DNA of 64,000 nt, taken from positions 176,801-240,800 of the forward strand of contig JAQDCK010000002.1 in the NCBI GenBank assembly GCA_027681045.1. The letters are read 5' to 3'. Position numbers and translations under genes: made by a program. The notes below the pieces were generated by a model. That model was not told where the DNA came from. It searched no databases and saw only the letters and a list, made by a program, of their open reading frames with translations. Origin of the DNA: Lactobacillaceae bacterium AF64-9pH9TA (GTDB lineage Bacteria; Bacillota; Bacilli; Lactobacillales; Lactobacillaceae). Below are positions 54,879 to 63,953 of the stretch, piece after piece (within the stretch, counting starts at the first letter, position 1; every line of letters starts with the position of its first letter).

Positions 54879-57287
54879 ATGAAAACAAATTTGGAGACGG
54901 GCTTGACCGAGGAGGAGGTCAAGCAGAAAAGCGCGGCCGGCAAGGTCAACACAGCCATTGATGATGAGTTCAAGACCAACCGGCAGATCATCGTTGAAAA
55001 CACCTTTACCTACTTCAACTTGATCTTCCTGGTTTTAACCATCCTGCTCTTGATTGCCGGGGATATCCGGGATCTGACCTTTTTGCCGGTGATCATTTTG
55101 AACACGATCGTGGGGATCGTCCAGGAAATCCGGGCAAAATCTGTTTTAAGCAAACTGCAGGTCTTAAACCAGACCAAGCTTTTAGCCCTGAGAGGCGGAA
55201 AAAGGCGGCAGGTGCCAATCGATCAGCTGGTTGAAGGAGACCTGGTCCTCTTGAAAGCCGGTGACCAGATCCCGGCCGACGCCAAGGTGGTCGACGGCAG
55301 CGTCCGGGTAAATGAGTCCCTTTTAACCGGGGAAAGCGATGAAATTGCCAAGGAAGTTGGCGACGAGCTCTTATCCGGTTCTTTCGTCGTTTCCGGCGAA
55401 GTCATGGCCCAGCTGGTCAAGGTGGGCAGCGAATCCTACATCGCCAAATTAACGGCGGAAGCCAAGGCCATGGGCGGGGGAGAAGAATCAAAGATGATCC
55501 GGGCCATCAACCGCTTGATCAAGTGGGTTGGCATCATCATTATTCCAATGGGGCTAGCCCTTTTTGCCCAAGCTTACTTCCTCAACCACCGGTCTTTTGC
55601 TGAATCCATCAGTTCCATGGAAGCAGCCATTATCGGCATGATCCCGGAAGGGCTCTACCTGCTGACGACGGTTGCCCTGGCCTTGGCCGCCATGCGCCTG
55701 GCCAGAAACCAGGTTATGCTGCACGACATGAAGAGTGTGGAAACCCTGGCCCGGGTCAATGTCCTCTGCGTTGACAAGACAGGGACGATTACTGAGCCGA
55801 AGATGGCGGTGGAAAAAGTCGTCCCGGCCAAAAATTACCCGGGAAATGATTTGGAAGACCGGCTCGCCGCCTACGTTTCCAACATGCCTGTCGACAATAT
55901 CACCGCTGAAGCCTTGAGCCAGAAGTTTGGTCAGGACCAGCCCCTGGTCAATGCCAAAAGGATTATTCCTTTTACCTCAGTCAACAAGTACAGCGGGGCG
56001 GTTTTCGCAGGCTACACCCTTTTGCTGGGGGCGCCGGAAATGATCCTGCGCTCGCAGCTGAAAGCCTGCCAGGAAGAATTTGCCTGCTACCCGGAAAAAG
56101 GCTACCGGGTCCTGGCCTTTGCCAAGTATCCGGCAGAACTGACAGATGAAAAAGAGAAATTAACCCAGGAGGTCGAAGTTCTAGGTTATGTGCTCTTGTC
56201 CAATCCGATCCGGAAAGAGGCCAAGGAGACTTTTGCATACTTTGCCAAGCAAGGGGTGGAAATCAAGGTTATTTCCGGGGACAACCCGGTCACCGTTTCC
56301 CGGGTGGCCGGCCAGGCCGGGATTGCCGGGGCAGAGAAGTACATCGATGCCCAGACGATCAAGCCAGGCGAATATGAGCAGGCCATGACTGAATACAATG
56401 TCTTTGGCCGGGTTAAGCCGGAGCAGAAGAAGGAATTCGTCCAGGCCCTGCAGAAGATCGGGAAGACCGTGGCCATGACCGGGGACGGGGTTAACGACAT
56501 ACTGGCCATGAAGGAAGCCGATTGCAGCATTGCCATGGCCTCAGGCAACAGCGCGGCTGTTCAAGCTTCCCAGGTGGTCTTGCTGGACTCAAACTTTGCC
56601 AAAATGCCCCAGGTGGTCAATGAAGGCCGGCAGGTGGTCAACAACATTGAACGTTCAGCTGGCCTCTTTTTAGTCAAAAACATCTTCTCCTTGCTGATGG
56701 CGGTCTTTTCCTTGGTCTTGACGATCAACTATCCAATCAAGCCGGCCCAGATCACCTTGATCTCCAGCTTTACGATCGGCCTGCCGTCCTTCCTTTTGGC
56801 CCTGGAAAAGAACCATTCCCGGATCCGGGGCAATTTCACGGTCAATATCCTGACCAAGTCGATTCCAGGCGGGATTACCGACTGGCTGGCCGTCAGCATC
56901 CTGGTTTTGACCAACAAGTTTACCAATATTGGGGACAATGAAGTCGCTACCGCGTCAACGGCTCTCCTGGTCCTGGTGGGCTTGATGGTCCTCTTATGGA
57001 TCTCCCGGCCGCTCAATAAGTATAAGCTGGGCGTTTTGGCCCTGTCGGTGGTCTGCACCATCTTGTCAATCATTTTCATCCCTGGCTTCTTCAAGCTGAG
57101 TCCTTTGTCAGGCCGGGCTGTCTTCACGGTTGTCGTCCTTTTCTTTGCCGGTATTACCCTCTTCAGAATCATGTCGCGGATCTGCGACGGAATCAAAGAA
57201 GTCAGCAACGTGCTGACGGAGAAGGGGAAAGACGCCAAGCTGCGGGACCTTTTAGCCGCTTATGGCAAGGACCAAGACGAGCTTTAA
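54879..57287 (+). CDS. Cation-transporting P-type ATPase, substrate unassigned
   Basis: An 802-residue P-type ATPase. It has the phosphatase motif LTGESDE near residue 150, the phosphorylated Asp in DKTGTIT near residue 300, the nucleotide-binding domain, the hinge TGDGVNDILAMKEADCSIAM near 535, and about ten membrane spans. The membrane motif preceding the P-domain reads PEGLYLL, unlike the Ca2+ (PEGLP) or Cu (CPC) types. That motif groups it with the uncharacterised E1-E2 ATPases of streptococci and lactobacilli. No metal-binding N-terminal domain is present. The start is ATG 54879 or GTG 54870. The ion cannot be assigned. Confidence 0.85.
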   Translation: MKTNLETGLTEEEVKQKSAAGKVNTAIDDEFKTNRQIIVENTFTYFNLIFLVLTILLLIAGDIRDLTFLPVIILNTIVGIVQEIRAKSVLSKLQVLNQTKLLALRGGKRRQVPIDQLVEGDLVLLKAGDQIPADAKVVDGSVRVNESLLTGESDEIAKEVGDELLSGSFVVSGEVMAQLVKVGSESYIAKLTAEAKAMGGGEESKMIRAINRLIKWVGIIIIPMGLALFAQAYFLNHRSFAESISSMEAAIIGMIPEGLYLLTTVALALAAMRLARNQVMLHDMKSVETLARVNVLCVDKTGTITEPKMAVEKVVPAKNYPGNDLEDRLAAYVSNMPVDNITAEALSQKFGQDQPLVNAKRIIPFTSVNKYSGAVFAGYTLLLGAPEMILRSQLKACQEEFACYPEKGYRVLAFAKYPAELTDEKEKLTQEVEVLGYVLLSNPIRKEAKETFAYFAKQGVEIKVISGDNPVTVSRVAGQAGIAGAEKYIDAQTIKPGEYEQAMTEYNVFGRVKPEQKKEFVQALQKIGKTVAMTGDGVNDILAMKEADCSIAMASGNSAAVQASQVVLLDSNFAKMPQVVNEGRQVVNNIERSAGLFLVKNIFSLLMAVFSLVLTINYPIKPAQITLISSFTIGLPSFLLALEKNHSRIRGNFTVNILTKSIPGGITDWLAVSILVLTNKFTNIGDNEVATASTALLVLVGLMVLLWISRPLNKYKLGVLALSVVCTILSIIFIPGFFKLSPLSGRAVFTVVVLFFAGITLFRIMSRICDGIKEVSNVLTEKGKDAKLRDLLAAYGKDQDEL

Positions 57288-57308
57288 CAGTTTTTTTAGA
57301 AAAAAGGC

Positions 57309-57337
57309 TTGACTTGCTTAAAAAATAATGATAAGTT
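57309..57337 (+). promoter_or_regulatory. Promoter of the Met T-box transcript
   Basis: TTGACT (57309-57314), a 17-base spacer and TAAGTT (57332-57337) place the start near 57344. Confidence 0.6.
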
Positions 57338-57343
57338 TAGAGC

Positions 57344-57627
57344 ATCAAGTTAAGACAAGTTATCTCGAAAAGCAGAGTAGTCGGGTGATGATCCTTTACA
57401 GAGAGGCGGCAGCTGGTGAAAGCCGCCAGGAGAGTTCCGGTGAACATGGGCTTGGAATGATATGCCGCGGTGATATTTAGCCGCTGCCGGGGTTGCTCTC
57501 GTTAAACAAGCAAGCTGTTTCTATTTGTCAGAGACAGCTGGTGAGATTTATTACGCAAGTAATGAATGAACTAAAGGTGGTATCACGAGCGCTCGTCCTT
57601 TATCAAGGATGGGCGCTTTTTCTTTTC
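57344..57627 (+). ncRNA. T-box leader (methionine) controlling metQNI
   Basis: This 399-base gap between the P-type ATPase and metQ holds a T-box. The T-box sequence AAAGGTGGTATCACGAG (57573-57589) is followed by the terminator AGCGCTCGTCCTT/AAGGATGGGCGCT and a T-run. A Stem I region with GGCAGCTGGTGAAAGCC lies upstream, and an ATG at 57446-57448 (in GTGAACATGGGC) fits a Met specifier. Uncharged tRNA-Met would release transcription of the transporter genes. Identity as a T-box is clear; specifier assignment is by eye, supported by the MetQNI genes that follow. Confidence 0.92.
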
Positions 57628-57686
57628 TGTTCGAATTTGACTGCCGCTTTATCGGGATTGCTGCTGTGTTTCTGGAGGTATTAATC

Positions 57687-58547
57687 ATGAGAAAAAAGAA
57701 ACAAAGAAACATTATTATCGCTGTCTTGGCCGTTGTGGTCATTGCCGTTATCGCCTTCTTCTCCTTTGGCAAGAAGGGCAGCCAGCAAAGCGGCAAGACG
57801 GTGACGGTAACCGTCGGGACTGTCGGGGCAACCAAGGCTGAACGGGCCATCTGGAAGAGTGTGGCGGCCACTGCCAAGAAGAAGTATGGTATCATTGTCA
57901 AGACCAAGAACTTCTCTGACTACAACCAGCCAAACAGCGCCTTGAAGTCAGGAGACCTGGACCTTAACGCCTTCCAGCACTACAACTTCCTCAACAACTG
58001 GAACAAGGCCAACAAGAGCAACCTGGTTGCCATCGGCAAGACCTACATCGCTCCAATCCGCCTTTACTCACTGAAGTATAAGTCATTGAAGTCCCTGCCT
58101 AAGGGGGCAACGATTGCCATTCCAAACGACGCGACCAACGAAGCCCGGGCGCTTCTGGTTCTGAAGAACGCCGGCCTGATCACCCTGAAGGGGACCAGCG
58201 CTACCAAGCTGTACTCAGTTGCTGACATCAAGAGTAACCCGAAGAACTTCAAGATCAAGGAAGTTGCGACTGAACAAGCTGCCAGAGTTCTGAAGTCAGT
58301 TGACGCTGCTGTTGTCAACAACGACTACGCTAACCCGGCAGGTCTGGGCGACAAGCAAACCATCTACGTTGAACCAATCAACAAGGACTCCTACCAATGG
58401 ATCAACATCATCGTTGCCCGCAAGAAGGACAAGAACAAGAAGGCTTACAAGGAAGTCGTTAAGGCTTACCAGACTGAAAAGACCAAGCAGCTGTACAAGA
58501 AGTACTACGGCAACAAGCAAGTTGCGGCTTGGGATGCCAAGTTCTAA
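57687..58547 (+). CDS. metQ: Methionine ABC transporter substrate-binding protein (MetQ/NlpA family)
   Basis: A 286-residue NlpA-family binding protein. VTVTVGTVGATKAERAIWKS, FSDYNQPNSALKSGDLDLNAFQ near residue 96 and KGATIAIPNDATNEARAL near 147 are family hallmarks. The start is ATG 57687 with GGAGG; a longer frame would run into the T-box terminator. The N-terminus has a hydrophobic span (about residues 9-27) but no lipobox cysteine, so it is probably anchored by an uncleaved helix rather than by lipid. The Met T-box supports methionine as the ligand. Confidence 0.9.
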   Translation: MRKKKQRNIIIAVLAVVVIAVIAFFSFGKKGSQQSGKTVTVTVGTVGATKAERAIWKSVAATAKKKYGIIVKTKNFSDYNQPNSALKSGDLDLNAFQHYNFLNNWNKANKSNLVAIGKTYIAPIRLYSLKYKSLKSLPKGATIAIPNDATNEARALLVLKNAGLITLKGTSATKLYSVADIKSNPKNFKIKEVATEQAARVLKSVDAAVVNNDYANPAGLGDKQTIYVEPINKDSYQWINIIVARKKDKNKKAYKEVVKAYQTEKTKQLYKKYYGNKQVAAWDAKF

Positions 58548-58583
58548 GATTTTTAACTTAACCTAGAAAGAAGCTTTGATCAT

Positions 58584-59639
58584 ATGAGCATTATTCAACT
58601 GGATCACGTCAGTGTGACTTTTAAGCGGAAAAAGGCTGCCGATGTGCAGGCCGTGCAGGATGTGACTTTACACATCGAAAAAGGCGACATCTACGGGATC
58701 GTCGGCTTTTCTGGGGCCGGGAAATCAACCCTGGTCAGAACCATCAACCTTTTGCAAAAGCCAACTGCCGGAGACGTCGTGGTTGGGGGTGTCGACTTTG
58801 TCAAAGACGGCAAACAGGTGATCAGCGGCAAGGACCTGCAGGCCCGCCGCCGGAAGATCGGGATGATTTTTCAACAGTTCAACCTACTTAATGAAACGAC
58901 CGTCATTGAAAATATCGCCTTTGCCCTCAAGCATTCAGACCTGTCTGACGATGAGCTGGAAGAAAAATGCCACAAGCTTCTGAAGCTGGTCGACCTGGAA
59001 GACAAGGCCAATTCCTACCCGGCCCAGCTCTCCGGCGGCCAGCAGCAGCGGGTGGCGATCGCCCGGGCCCTGGCTAACGATCCGGAAATCCTTTTGTCAG
59101 ACGAAGCAACCAGTGCGCTGGACCCGCAGACGACCATCCAGATCCTGGACCTGTTGAAGAAACTGAACCGGGAACTGGGCTTGACCATTGTTTTGATCAC
59201 CCACGAAATGGACGCGGTTAAGAAGATCGCCAATAAGGTGGCGGTCATGGAAAACGGCCGGGTTGTCGAAAACGGCAACTTGCGGGATGTCTTCTTGGCA
59301 CCAAAGGCTGAACTGACCCAGAAGTTCGTCGGCGGTTCTTTGGCTGTAGTTGACACCTTGAAGAGCCTCAACATCAGCCTGGCTGAAAACGAAGCCCTCT
59401 ACCAGCTGGTCTACAGCTTGAACAATGTGGCCAAGTCAATCATCATCGAGCTTTACCGGGAAGTCGGCGTGGAAGCTTCGATGCTCTACGGCAATGTAGA
59501 AGTCCTGGCTGACGAACCGGTCGGGACCCTACTGGTCACGGTCAAGGGGGATGCTGACAAGCAAAAGGCAACCTTGAAGTTCTTAAACGATGAGGGTGTC
59601 ACGGTAACGGAATTAGACGAAAGAGGTAACCGCTTATGA
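58584..59639 (+). CDS. metN: Methionine ABC transporter ATP-binding protein MetN
   Basis: A 351-residue ABC ATPase. Walker A is GFSGAGKST near residue 39, the signature [15 protein letters not shown] near 145, and Walker [13 protein letters not shown] near 170. The C-terminal NIL (ACT-like) domain, about residues 270-350, binds methionine and inhibits transport when the cell is replete. Its stop overlaps the permease start (ATGA). Confidence 0.95.
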   Translation: MSIIQLDHVSVTFKRKKAADVQAVQDVTLHIEKGDIYGIVGFSGAGKSTLVRTINLLQKPTAGDVVVGGVDFVKDGKQVISGKDLQARRRKIGMIFQQFNLLNETTVIENIAFALKHSDLSDDELEEKCHKLLKLVDLEDKANSYPAQLSGGQQQRVAIARALANDPEILLSDEATSALDPQTTIQILDLLKKLNRELGLTIVLITHEMDAVKKIANKVAVMENGRVVENGNLRDVFLAPKAELTQKFVGGSLAVVDTLKSLNISLAENEALYQLVYSLNNVAKSIIIELYREVGVEASMLYGNVEVLADEPVGTLLVTVKGDADKQKATLKFLNDEGVTVTELDERGNRL

Positions 59640-60349
59640 TTAATGGTTTGGTACACTGGATCGCGCAGAACTTTCCGAATATTTACAACTTGGGCTGGAG
59701 CGGGGACACCGGCTGGGGCACCTCCATTCTGCAGATCATCTACATGACCTTCTGGCCGTCAATCTTCGGCGGGGTCCTGGGCCTCTTCTTCGGGGTCATC
59801 CTGGTTTTGACCGAGCCAGGCGGGATCTTGGAAAACAAGTTCTGGTTCAATTTCTGCGACAAGCTGATTTCCATTCTGCGGGCCATTCCTTTCATTATCC
59901 TTTTGGCCTTCATTTCACCTTTGACCCGCTTGATTGTCGGGACGGAAATCGGGGACACGGCTGCCTTGGTCCCGCTGACTTTAGGGATCTTCCCATTCTA
60001 TGCCCGCCAGGTCCAAGTCGCTTTGGAAAGTTTGGATCCGGGCAAGGTTGAAGCAGCCCAGAGCTTGGGCGCAAGCAACTGGGACATTATTTTTGACGTT
60101 TACCTCAAGGAAACGCGGTCAGAAATCATCCGGGTGTCAACTGTTTCCATCATCAGTTTGATCGGCTTGACCGCAATGGCCGGGGCCGTTGGGGCCGGTG
60201 GTCTGGGTACTACTGCCATTCAGTACGGCTACCGTGACTTTGCCAACGACGTGACATTCCTGGCCACTGTCCTGGTCGTCATCATGATCTTTATCGTGCA
60301 GGTGGTCGGCGACTTCCTGGCCAAGAAGCTGAACCACCAGCACCGGTAA
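59636..60349 (+). CDS. metI: Methionine ABC transporter permease MetI
   Basis: A 237-residue permease with five to six membrane spans. The EAA-loop that docks on MetN is in [20 protein letters not shown] near residue 122, and [20 protein letters not shown] near residue 178 is typical of MetI. It completes a metQ-metN-metI operon under the T-box, with a terminator just after. Confidence 0.94.
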   Translation: MINGLVHWIAQNFPNIYNLGWSGDTGWGTSILQIIYMTFWPSIFGGVLGLFFGVILVLTEPGGILENKFWFNFCDKLISILRAIPFIILLAFISPLTRLIVGTEIGDTAALVPLTLGIFPFYARQVQVALESLDPGKVEAAQSLGASNWDIIFDVYLKETRSEIIRVSTVSIISLIGLTAMAGAVGAGGLGTTAIQYGYRDFANDVTFLATVLVVIMIFIVQVVGDFLAKKLNHQHR

Positions 60350-60360
60350 GAAATTTTTGG

Positions 60361-60397
60361 AAAGAATCTTCCCTTTGCGGGAGATTCTTTTCTTTTT
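60361..60397 (+). terminator. Intrinsic terminator after metI
   Basis: AAAGAATCTTCCC pairs with GGGAGATTCTTT (one mismatch) around a short loop. The stem is followed by TCTTTTT. Confidence 0.82.
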
Positions 60398-60519
60398 GCC
60401 TTTTTAGAAAGTAAGAATAGAGTTTACATTTTTAAAAAATAGCCTTTTCAATTTTAAAAAGTTAAAAAATGGTTTATAATGTGGAGGTAAGTAATAAATA
60501 ATTGAGTAGAGGAACTATC

Positions 60520-61917
60520 ATGGCAAAATACGAATTTAAGTCCAGTCCAATCGATTTAGTCAACCCAAGCTACGACCTGGTAATTATCGGGGCCGGTGGT
60601 ACCGGTTTGTCCGCTGCCTTGCAGGCACATGAACTCGGCGCCAGCGTGGCTGTTTTTGAAAAGAACGAAGTTTTGGGCGGGAACACCAGCAAGGCTTCAT
60701 CAGGGATGAACGCGGCTGAATCCCTGGTCCAATTCAAGCACGGCATCATCGACAACAAGGCTGACTTCTACCAGGAAACCCTTAAGGGCGGCGGCAACTT
60801 GAACGATGAAGCAATGCTGAGCTACTTCGTCGACCATGCTGCTTTGGCAATCGACTGGCTGAAGCAATACGGCGTTGAGCTGGATGACTTGACGATTACC
60901 GGTGGGATGAGCAAGAAGCGGGCTCACCGCCCAGCATCTATGGCGCCAGTTGGCGGCTACCTGATCACTGGCCTGTTGAAGAGCATTGAAGCAGCCCGGA
61001 TTCCGGTCTTCAACAAGACCAAGGTTGTTAAGCTTTTGCAAGACGAAAAGGGCAAGGTAACTGGCATCGACGTCGTTGGCCCAGACGGCCGCCGGCAAGT
61101 TAAGGCCAAGGCTGTTATCCTGGCAACTGGTGGTTTCGGCGCTTCTAAGGAAATCATCAAGAAGTACCGGCCAGACTTGGAAGGCTACAAGACGACCAAC
61201 CAAGCTGGCGCTACTGGTGATGGTCTGATCCTGGGTGAAGAAGCCGGGGCAGAACTGGTGCAAATGGACTTCATCCAAGTTCACCCAACTGCGCAAACTG
61301 ACGGCGAAAAGACCTTCTTGATCGGGGAAGCTGTCCGGGGCGAAGGTGCTATTTTGGTCAACAAGGCCGGCCAGCGCTTCATCAACGAACTGGACACCCG
61401 GAAGGTTGTTTCAGCAGCCATCACCGGCTTGAATGAAGACGGTGCCTACCTCATCTTTGACCAAGGTGTCCGTGATCACGTTAAGGCAGTTGAATTCTAC
61501 GACCACATCGGCCTGGTAGAACATGGGGCAACTTTGGATGAACTGGCTGGCAAGATCGGCGTTGACGCTGCTGGTCTTGAAGCAACTGTTGCCAGCTGGA
61601 ACGAAGCAGTCAAGGACCAAGACGACCAAGCCTTTGGCCGGACTACCGGGATGGACCGCGATATTTCAGTTGCGCCATACTTTGCTATCCACATTCACCC
61701 AGCCATCCACTACACGATGGGCGGCTTACACATCAACCCTGAAACCCAGGTTTTGGGCAAGGACGACAAGGTGATCGAAGGCCTCTACGCCGCTGGTGAA
61801 GTTTCCGGGGGCCTGCACGGCAACAACCGGATCGGCGGTAACTCAGTTGCCGAAACTGTAGTCTTTGGCCGGCAAGCTGCTATTCAAGCAAGCAAGTTCG
61901 TGCGCGGCGAAAACTAA
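60520..61917 (+). CDS. Fumarate reductase/flavocytochrome c-type FAD flavoprotein
   Basis: A 465-residue single-subunit flavoprotein. It has LVIIGAGGTGLSAALQA near residue 21 (FAD), FEKNEVLGGNTSKASSGMNA near 46, IQVHPT near 253 and RGEGAILVNKAGQRF with the catalytic Arg near 277. HYTMGGLHI lies near 397 and GLHGNNRIGGNSVAE near 435. It lacks the N-terminal FMN-binding domain of NADH-fumarate reductases, so electrons must come from a partner. The most likely reaction is fumarate to succinate. The start is ATG 60520 after AGAGGA. Codon bias suggests solid expression. Confidence 0.87.
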   Translation: MAKYEFKSSPIDLVNPSYDLVIIGAGGTGLSAALQAHELGASVAVFEKNEVLGGNTSKASSGMNAAESLVQFKHGIIDNKADFYQETLKGGGNLNDEAMLSYFVDHAALAIDWLKQYGVELDDLTITGGMSKKRAHRPASMAPVGGYLITGLLKSIEAARIPVFNKTKVVKLLQDEKGKVTGIDVVGPDGRRQVKAKAVILATGGFGASKEIIKKYRPDLEGYKTTNQAGATGDGLILGEEAGAELVQMDFIQVHPTAQTDGEKTFLIGEAVRGEGAILVNKAGQRFINELDTRKVVSAAITGLNEDGAYLIFDQGVRDHVKAVEFYDHIGLVEHGATLDELAGKIGVDAAGLEATVASWNEAVKDQDDQAFGRTTGMDRDISVAPYFAIHIHPAIHYTMGGLHINPETQVLGKDDKVIEGLYAAGEVSGGLHGNNRIGGNSVAETVVFGRQAAIQASKFVRGEN

Positions 61918-61953
61918 GCTGAAAAGAACAAGTTACAAAAGAATACTATTTTA

Positions 61954-61985
61954 GACAGCAGCTCTTAGGCTGCTGTCTTTTTTTA
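61954..61985 (+). terminator. Intrinsic terminator after the flavoprotein gene
   Basis: GACAGCAGC and GCTGCTGTC pair perfectly around TCTTAG. The stem is followed by seven T. Confidence 0.9.
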
Positions 61986-62048
61986 CCAAAAATTAGCAAA
62001 TTAAAGTTCGCTCTTTCACATGCCTGTGTTATCATAAAGGAAAACGTT

Positions 62049-62065
62049 TGAAACCGCTTTATAAT
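62049..62065 (+). promoter_or_regulatory. pckA -10 region overlapped by a cre-like site
   Basis: TGAAACCGCTTTAT (62049-62062) matches TGNNANCGNTNNCA in all but the last two positions. It overlaps a perfect TATAAT (62060-62065) before pckA. No good -35 is seen. Catabolite control of this gluconeogenic gene is plausible but inferred. Confidence 0.4.
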
Positions 62066-62094
62066 AATTGGCGTGATGATGAAAGGAAAAGATC

Positions 62095-63744
62095 ATGAGT
62101 ACACGGGAACGCTATCAGCAGAGTGAACTGGTCAAGGCGAACAGCAAGTTCAGCCGGGTCCGGGCGACTATTGAATCAGCCTTTTACGGCAACAATGTCC
62201 ATGAAGTCAAGAGTGTAGCGGAAGCATATGAACTGGCCAAGCGTCAGCCTGGCGTAATTGAGACTGACCTGCCGATCCTGCACACCGGTGATTTGGGTCT
62301 GCCGGTCGGGGCCAAGCAATTGGTTTACAATCACGGCAAGATTTTGGGCCGGACGGCATCAGCCCGGCACTTCGTCGATGATCCAGAGGAAGACACGGCT
62401 GCTTTAACCAACAGTTTATATGAAGACATTTATGCTGGCCATGAGCAGAAGTATTTGAAGACGACGGTACTGGTCGGGCTGGACCCGTCCTTTAGCTTAA
62501 AGGCCCACTTGATGCTGCCGGAGAACCAGGCCTTCAACCTGCTCAGCTACATGCTCAACTTTCGCTTTTTTGATGAAAAGGCGGCTGAGATGTATGAAAA
62601 ATCCAAGCTCTATGATGAAGGGGACTTGTACTTCTACTTTGACCCAAACGTGACGGATCCAGCTTATCCCAACGGACTGGCAATTTTTGACGCTCCGCAC
62701 AACTGCGCCGCGGTGTTTGGCTTGCGCTACTTTGGTGAGCTGAAGAAGGGAACCTTGACCTTGGCCTGGGCCCTGGCCCACCGGCACGGCTATGCTGCCT
62801 GCCACGGGGGTGAGCAAGCCTTCCACTTTGAAGACAAGGAAGACAAGGTATTTGCCTTTTACGGCTTGTCGGGGTCAGGTAAGTCAACCTTGACCCACGC
62901 TGACCATGACGGTAAGTATGATATTACTGTTTTGCACGACGACGCCTTTATTATTTCAAGAGAAGACGGCAGCTCGGTAGCCTTGGAGCCGGCCTACTTT
63001 GACAAGACCCACGACTATCCAGCCGGCCACCATGAGACCAAGTACTACACGACTGTGATGAACTGCGCGGTTACCTTGGATGAAGCAGGGCGGAAAGTTT
63101 TGGTTACGGAAGACCTCCGGAACAACAACGGGCGGGTGATCAAGAGCCGGTATACCTCAGCCAACCGGGTCGATGTGGAAGAAAACCCGATCACGGCCCT
63201 CTTCTGGATCATGAAGGACAACTCTTTGCCGCCGGTATTGAAGGTGACGGATCCAGTTTTGGCTACAACCCTGGGCTTGACTTTAGCCACCAAGCGGACG
63301 TCAGCTGAGAACTTGCCAAAGGGCTTTGACATGAACACTTTGGTCATTGAACCATTTGCTGATCCCTTCAGAGCTTACCCAGTTGGGGGCGATTATGGGG
63401 ACTTCAAGGAACTTTTCACCAAGCGGGGAGCGGAATGCTACGTTTTAAACACGGATGCCTTCTGCGGGAAAAACATTCCTAAGGAACTGACTTTAGAGAT
63501 TATTGAAAAGCTGGTAGACGATACTGACCAGTGGCAGGCTTTTGGCGATTTTGCCGGAGTCAGCTACATGCCGCTTGCTGACTATCCAGTTGACCTGGAC
63601 TCTGCTGATTACAAGCAGAATCTCAGAGCCCGGATGCAGGACCGGCTGGACTGGCTGAACATGTACAACGGTGAGCACCCAAAGACGCCGCTGCCAGAAG
63701 AAGCCAAGGAATGCTTAGAGAAAATTGTCAGTGAACTGAAGTAA
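62095..63744 (+). CDS. pckA: Phosphoenolpyruvate carboxykinase (ATP)
   Basis: A 549-residue ATP-type PEP carboxykinase interconverting oxaloacetate and PEP. The P-loop is GLSGSGKSTLTHADHDGKY near residue 258, followed by the metal-binding VLHDDAFI near 281. RYTSANRVDVEENP near residue 350 corresponds to the substrate loop. Length is normal. It starts at ATG 62095 after GAAAGGA. In an organism with a broken citric acid cycle it may run toward oxaloacetate; next to the fumarate-reductase-type gene this suggests a partial reductive branch. Confidence 0.93.
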   Translation: MSTRERYQQSELVKANSKFSRVRATIESAFYGNNVHEVKSVAEAYELAKRQPGVIETDLPILHTGDLGLPVGAKQLVYNHGKILGRTASARHFVDDPEEDTAALTNSLYEDIYAGHEQKYLKTTVLVGLDPSFSLKAHLMLPENQAFNLLSYMLNFRFFDEKAAEMYEKSKLYDEGDLYFYFDPNVTDPAYPNGLAIFDAPHNCAAVFGLRYFGELKKGTLTLAWALAHRHGYAACHGGEQAFHFEDKEDKVFAFYGLSGSGKSTLTHADHDGKYDITVLHDDAFIISREDGSSVALEPAYFDKTHDYPAGHHETKYYTTVMNCAVTLDEAGRKVLVTEDLRNNNGRVIKSRYTSANRVDVEENPITALFWIMKDNSLPPVLKVTDPVLATTLGLTLATKRTSAENLPKGFDMNTLVIEPFADPFRAYPVGGDYGDFKELFTKRGAECYVLNTDAFCGKNIPKELTLEIIEKLVDDTDQWQAFGDFAGVSYMPLADYPVDLDSADYKQNLRARMQDRLDWLNMYNGEHPKTPLPEEAKECLEKIVSELK

Positions 63745-63786
63745 GCGTCTATCTATATTAGGCAAACTATATCAGCCATTCTTTTT

Positions 63787-63812
63787 AACAGACCTTAGGG
63801 TCTGTTTTTTCT
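63787..63812 (+). terminator. Intrinsic terminator after pckA
   Basis: AACAGACC and GGTCTGTT pair perfectly around TTAG. The stem is followed by TTTTCTTTTTT. Confidence 0.88.
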
Positions 63813-63813
63813 T

Positions 63814-63843
63814 TTTTCCTAGCAAAAATTTTCCTAGCAAAAA
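63814..63843. repeat. Tandem 15-bp repeat
   Basis: TTTTCCTAGCAAAAA occurs twice head to tail, right after the pckA terminator. It is probably a small local duplication. Confidence 0.7.
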
Positions 63844-63939
63844 TAGAGATAATCCGAACTATCGTTTCTTTAATAAATAATTCCTGCGGGGAAAAAAACA
63901 AAAGAAAGAGCAAGCAAGTTTGCTTTTATTACAACGGGT

Positions 63940-63953
63940 CCTGGTGCACCAGG
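63940..63953. repeat. Perfect 14-bp palindrome CCTGGTGCACCAGG
   Basis: It lies in the AT-rich, gene-free last 190 bases of the window. It may be an operator or part of a terminator for a gene beyond the edge. I see no coding sequence here. Confidence 0.45.

Noticed and set aside
57344..57627. SAM (S-box) riboswitch before metQNI
   Set aside because: The leader has a clear T-box sequence and terminator and no S-box core motif.
57493..57684. Small open frame (63 codons) across the Met T-box
   Set aside because: It runs through the conserved T-box and terminator and has no ribosome binding site or plausible protein sequence.
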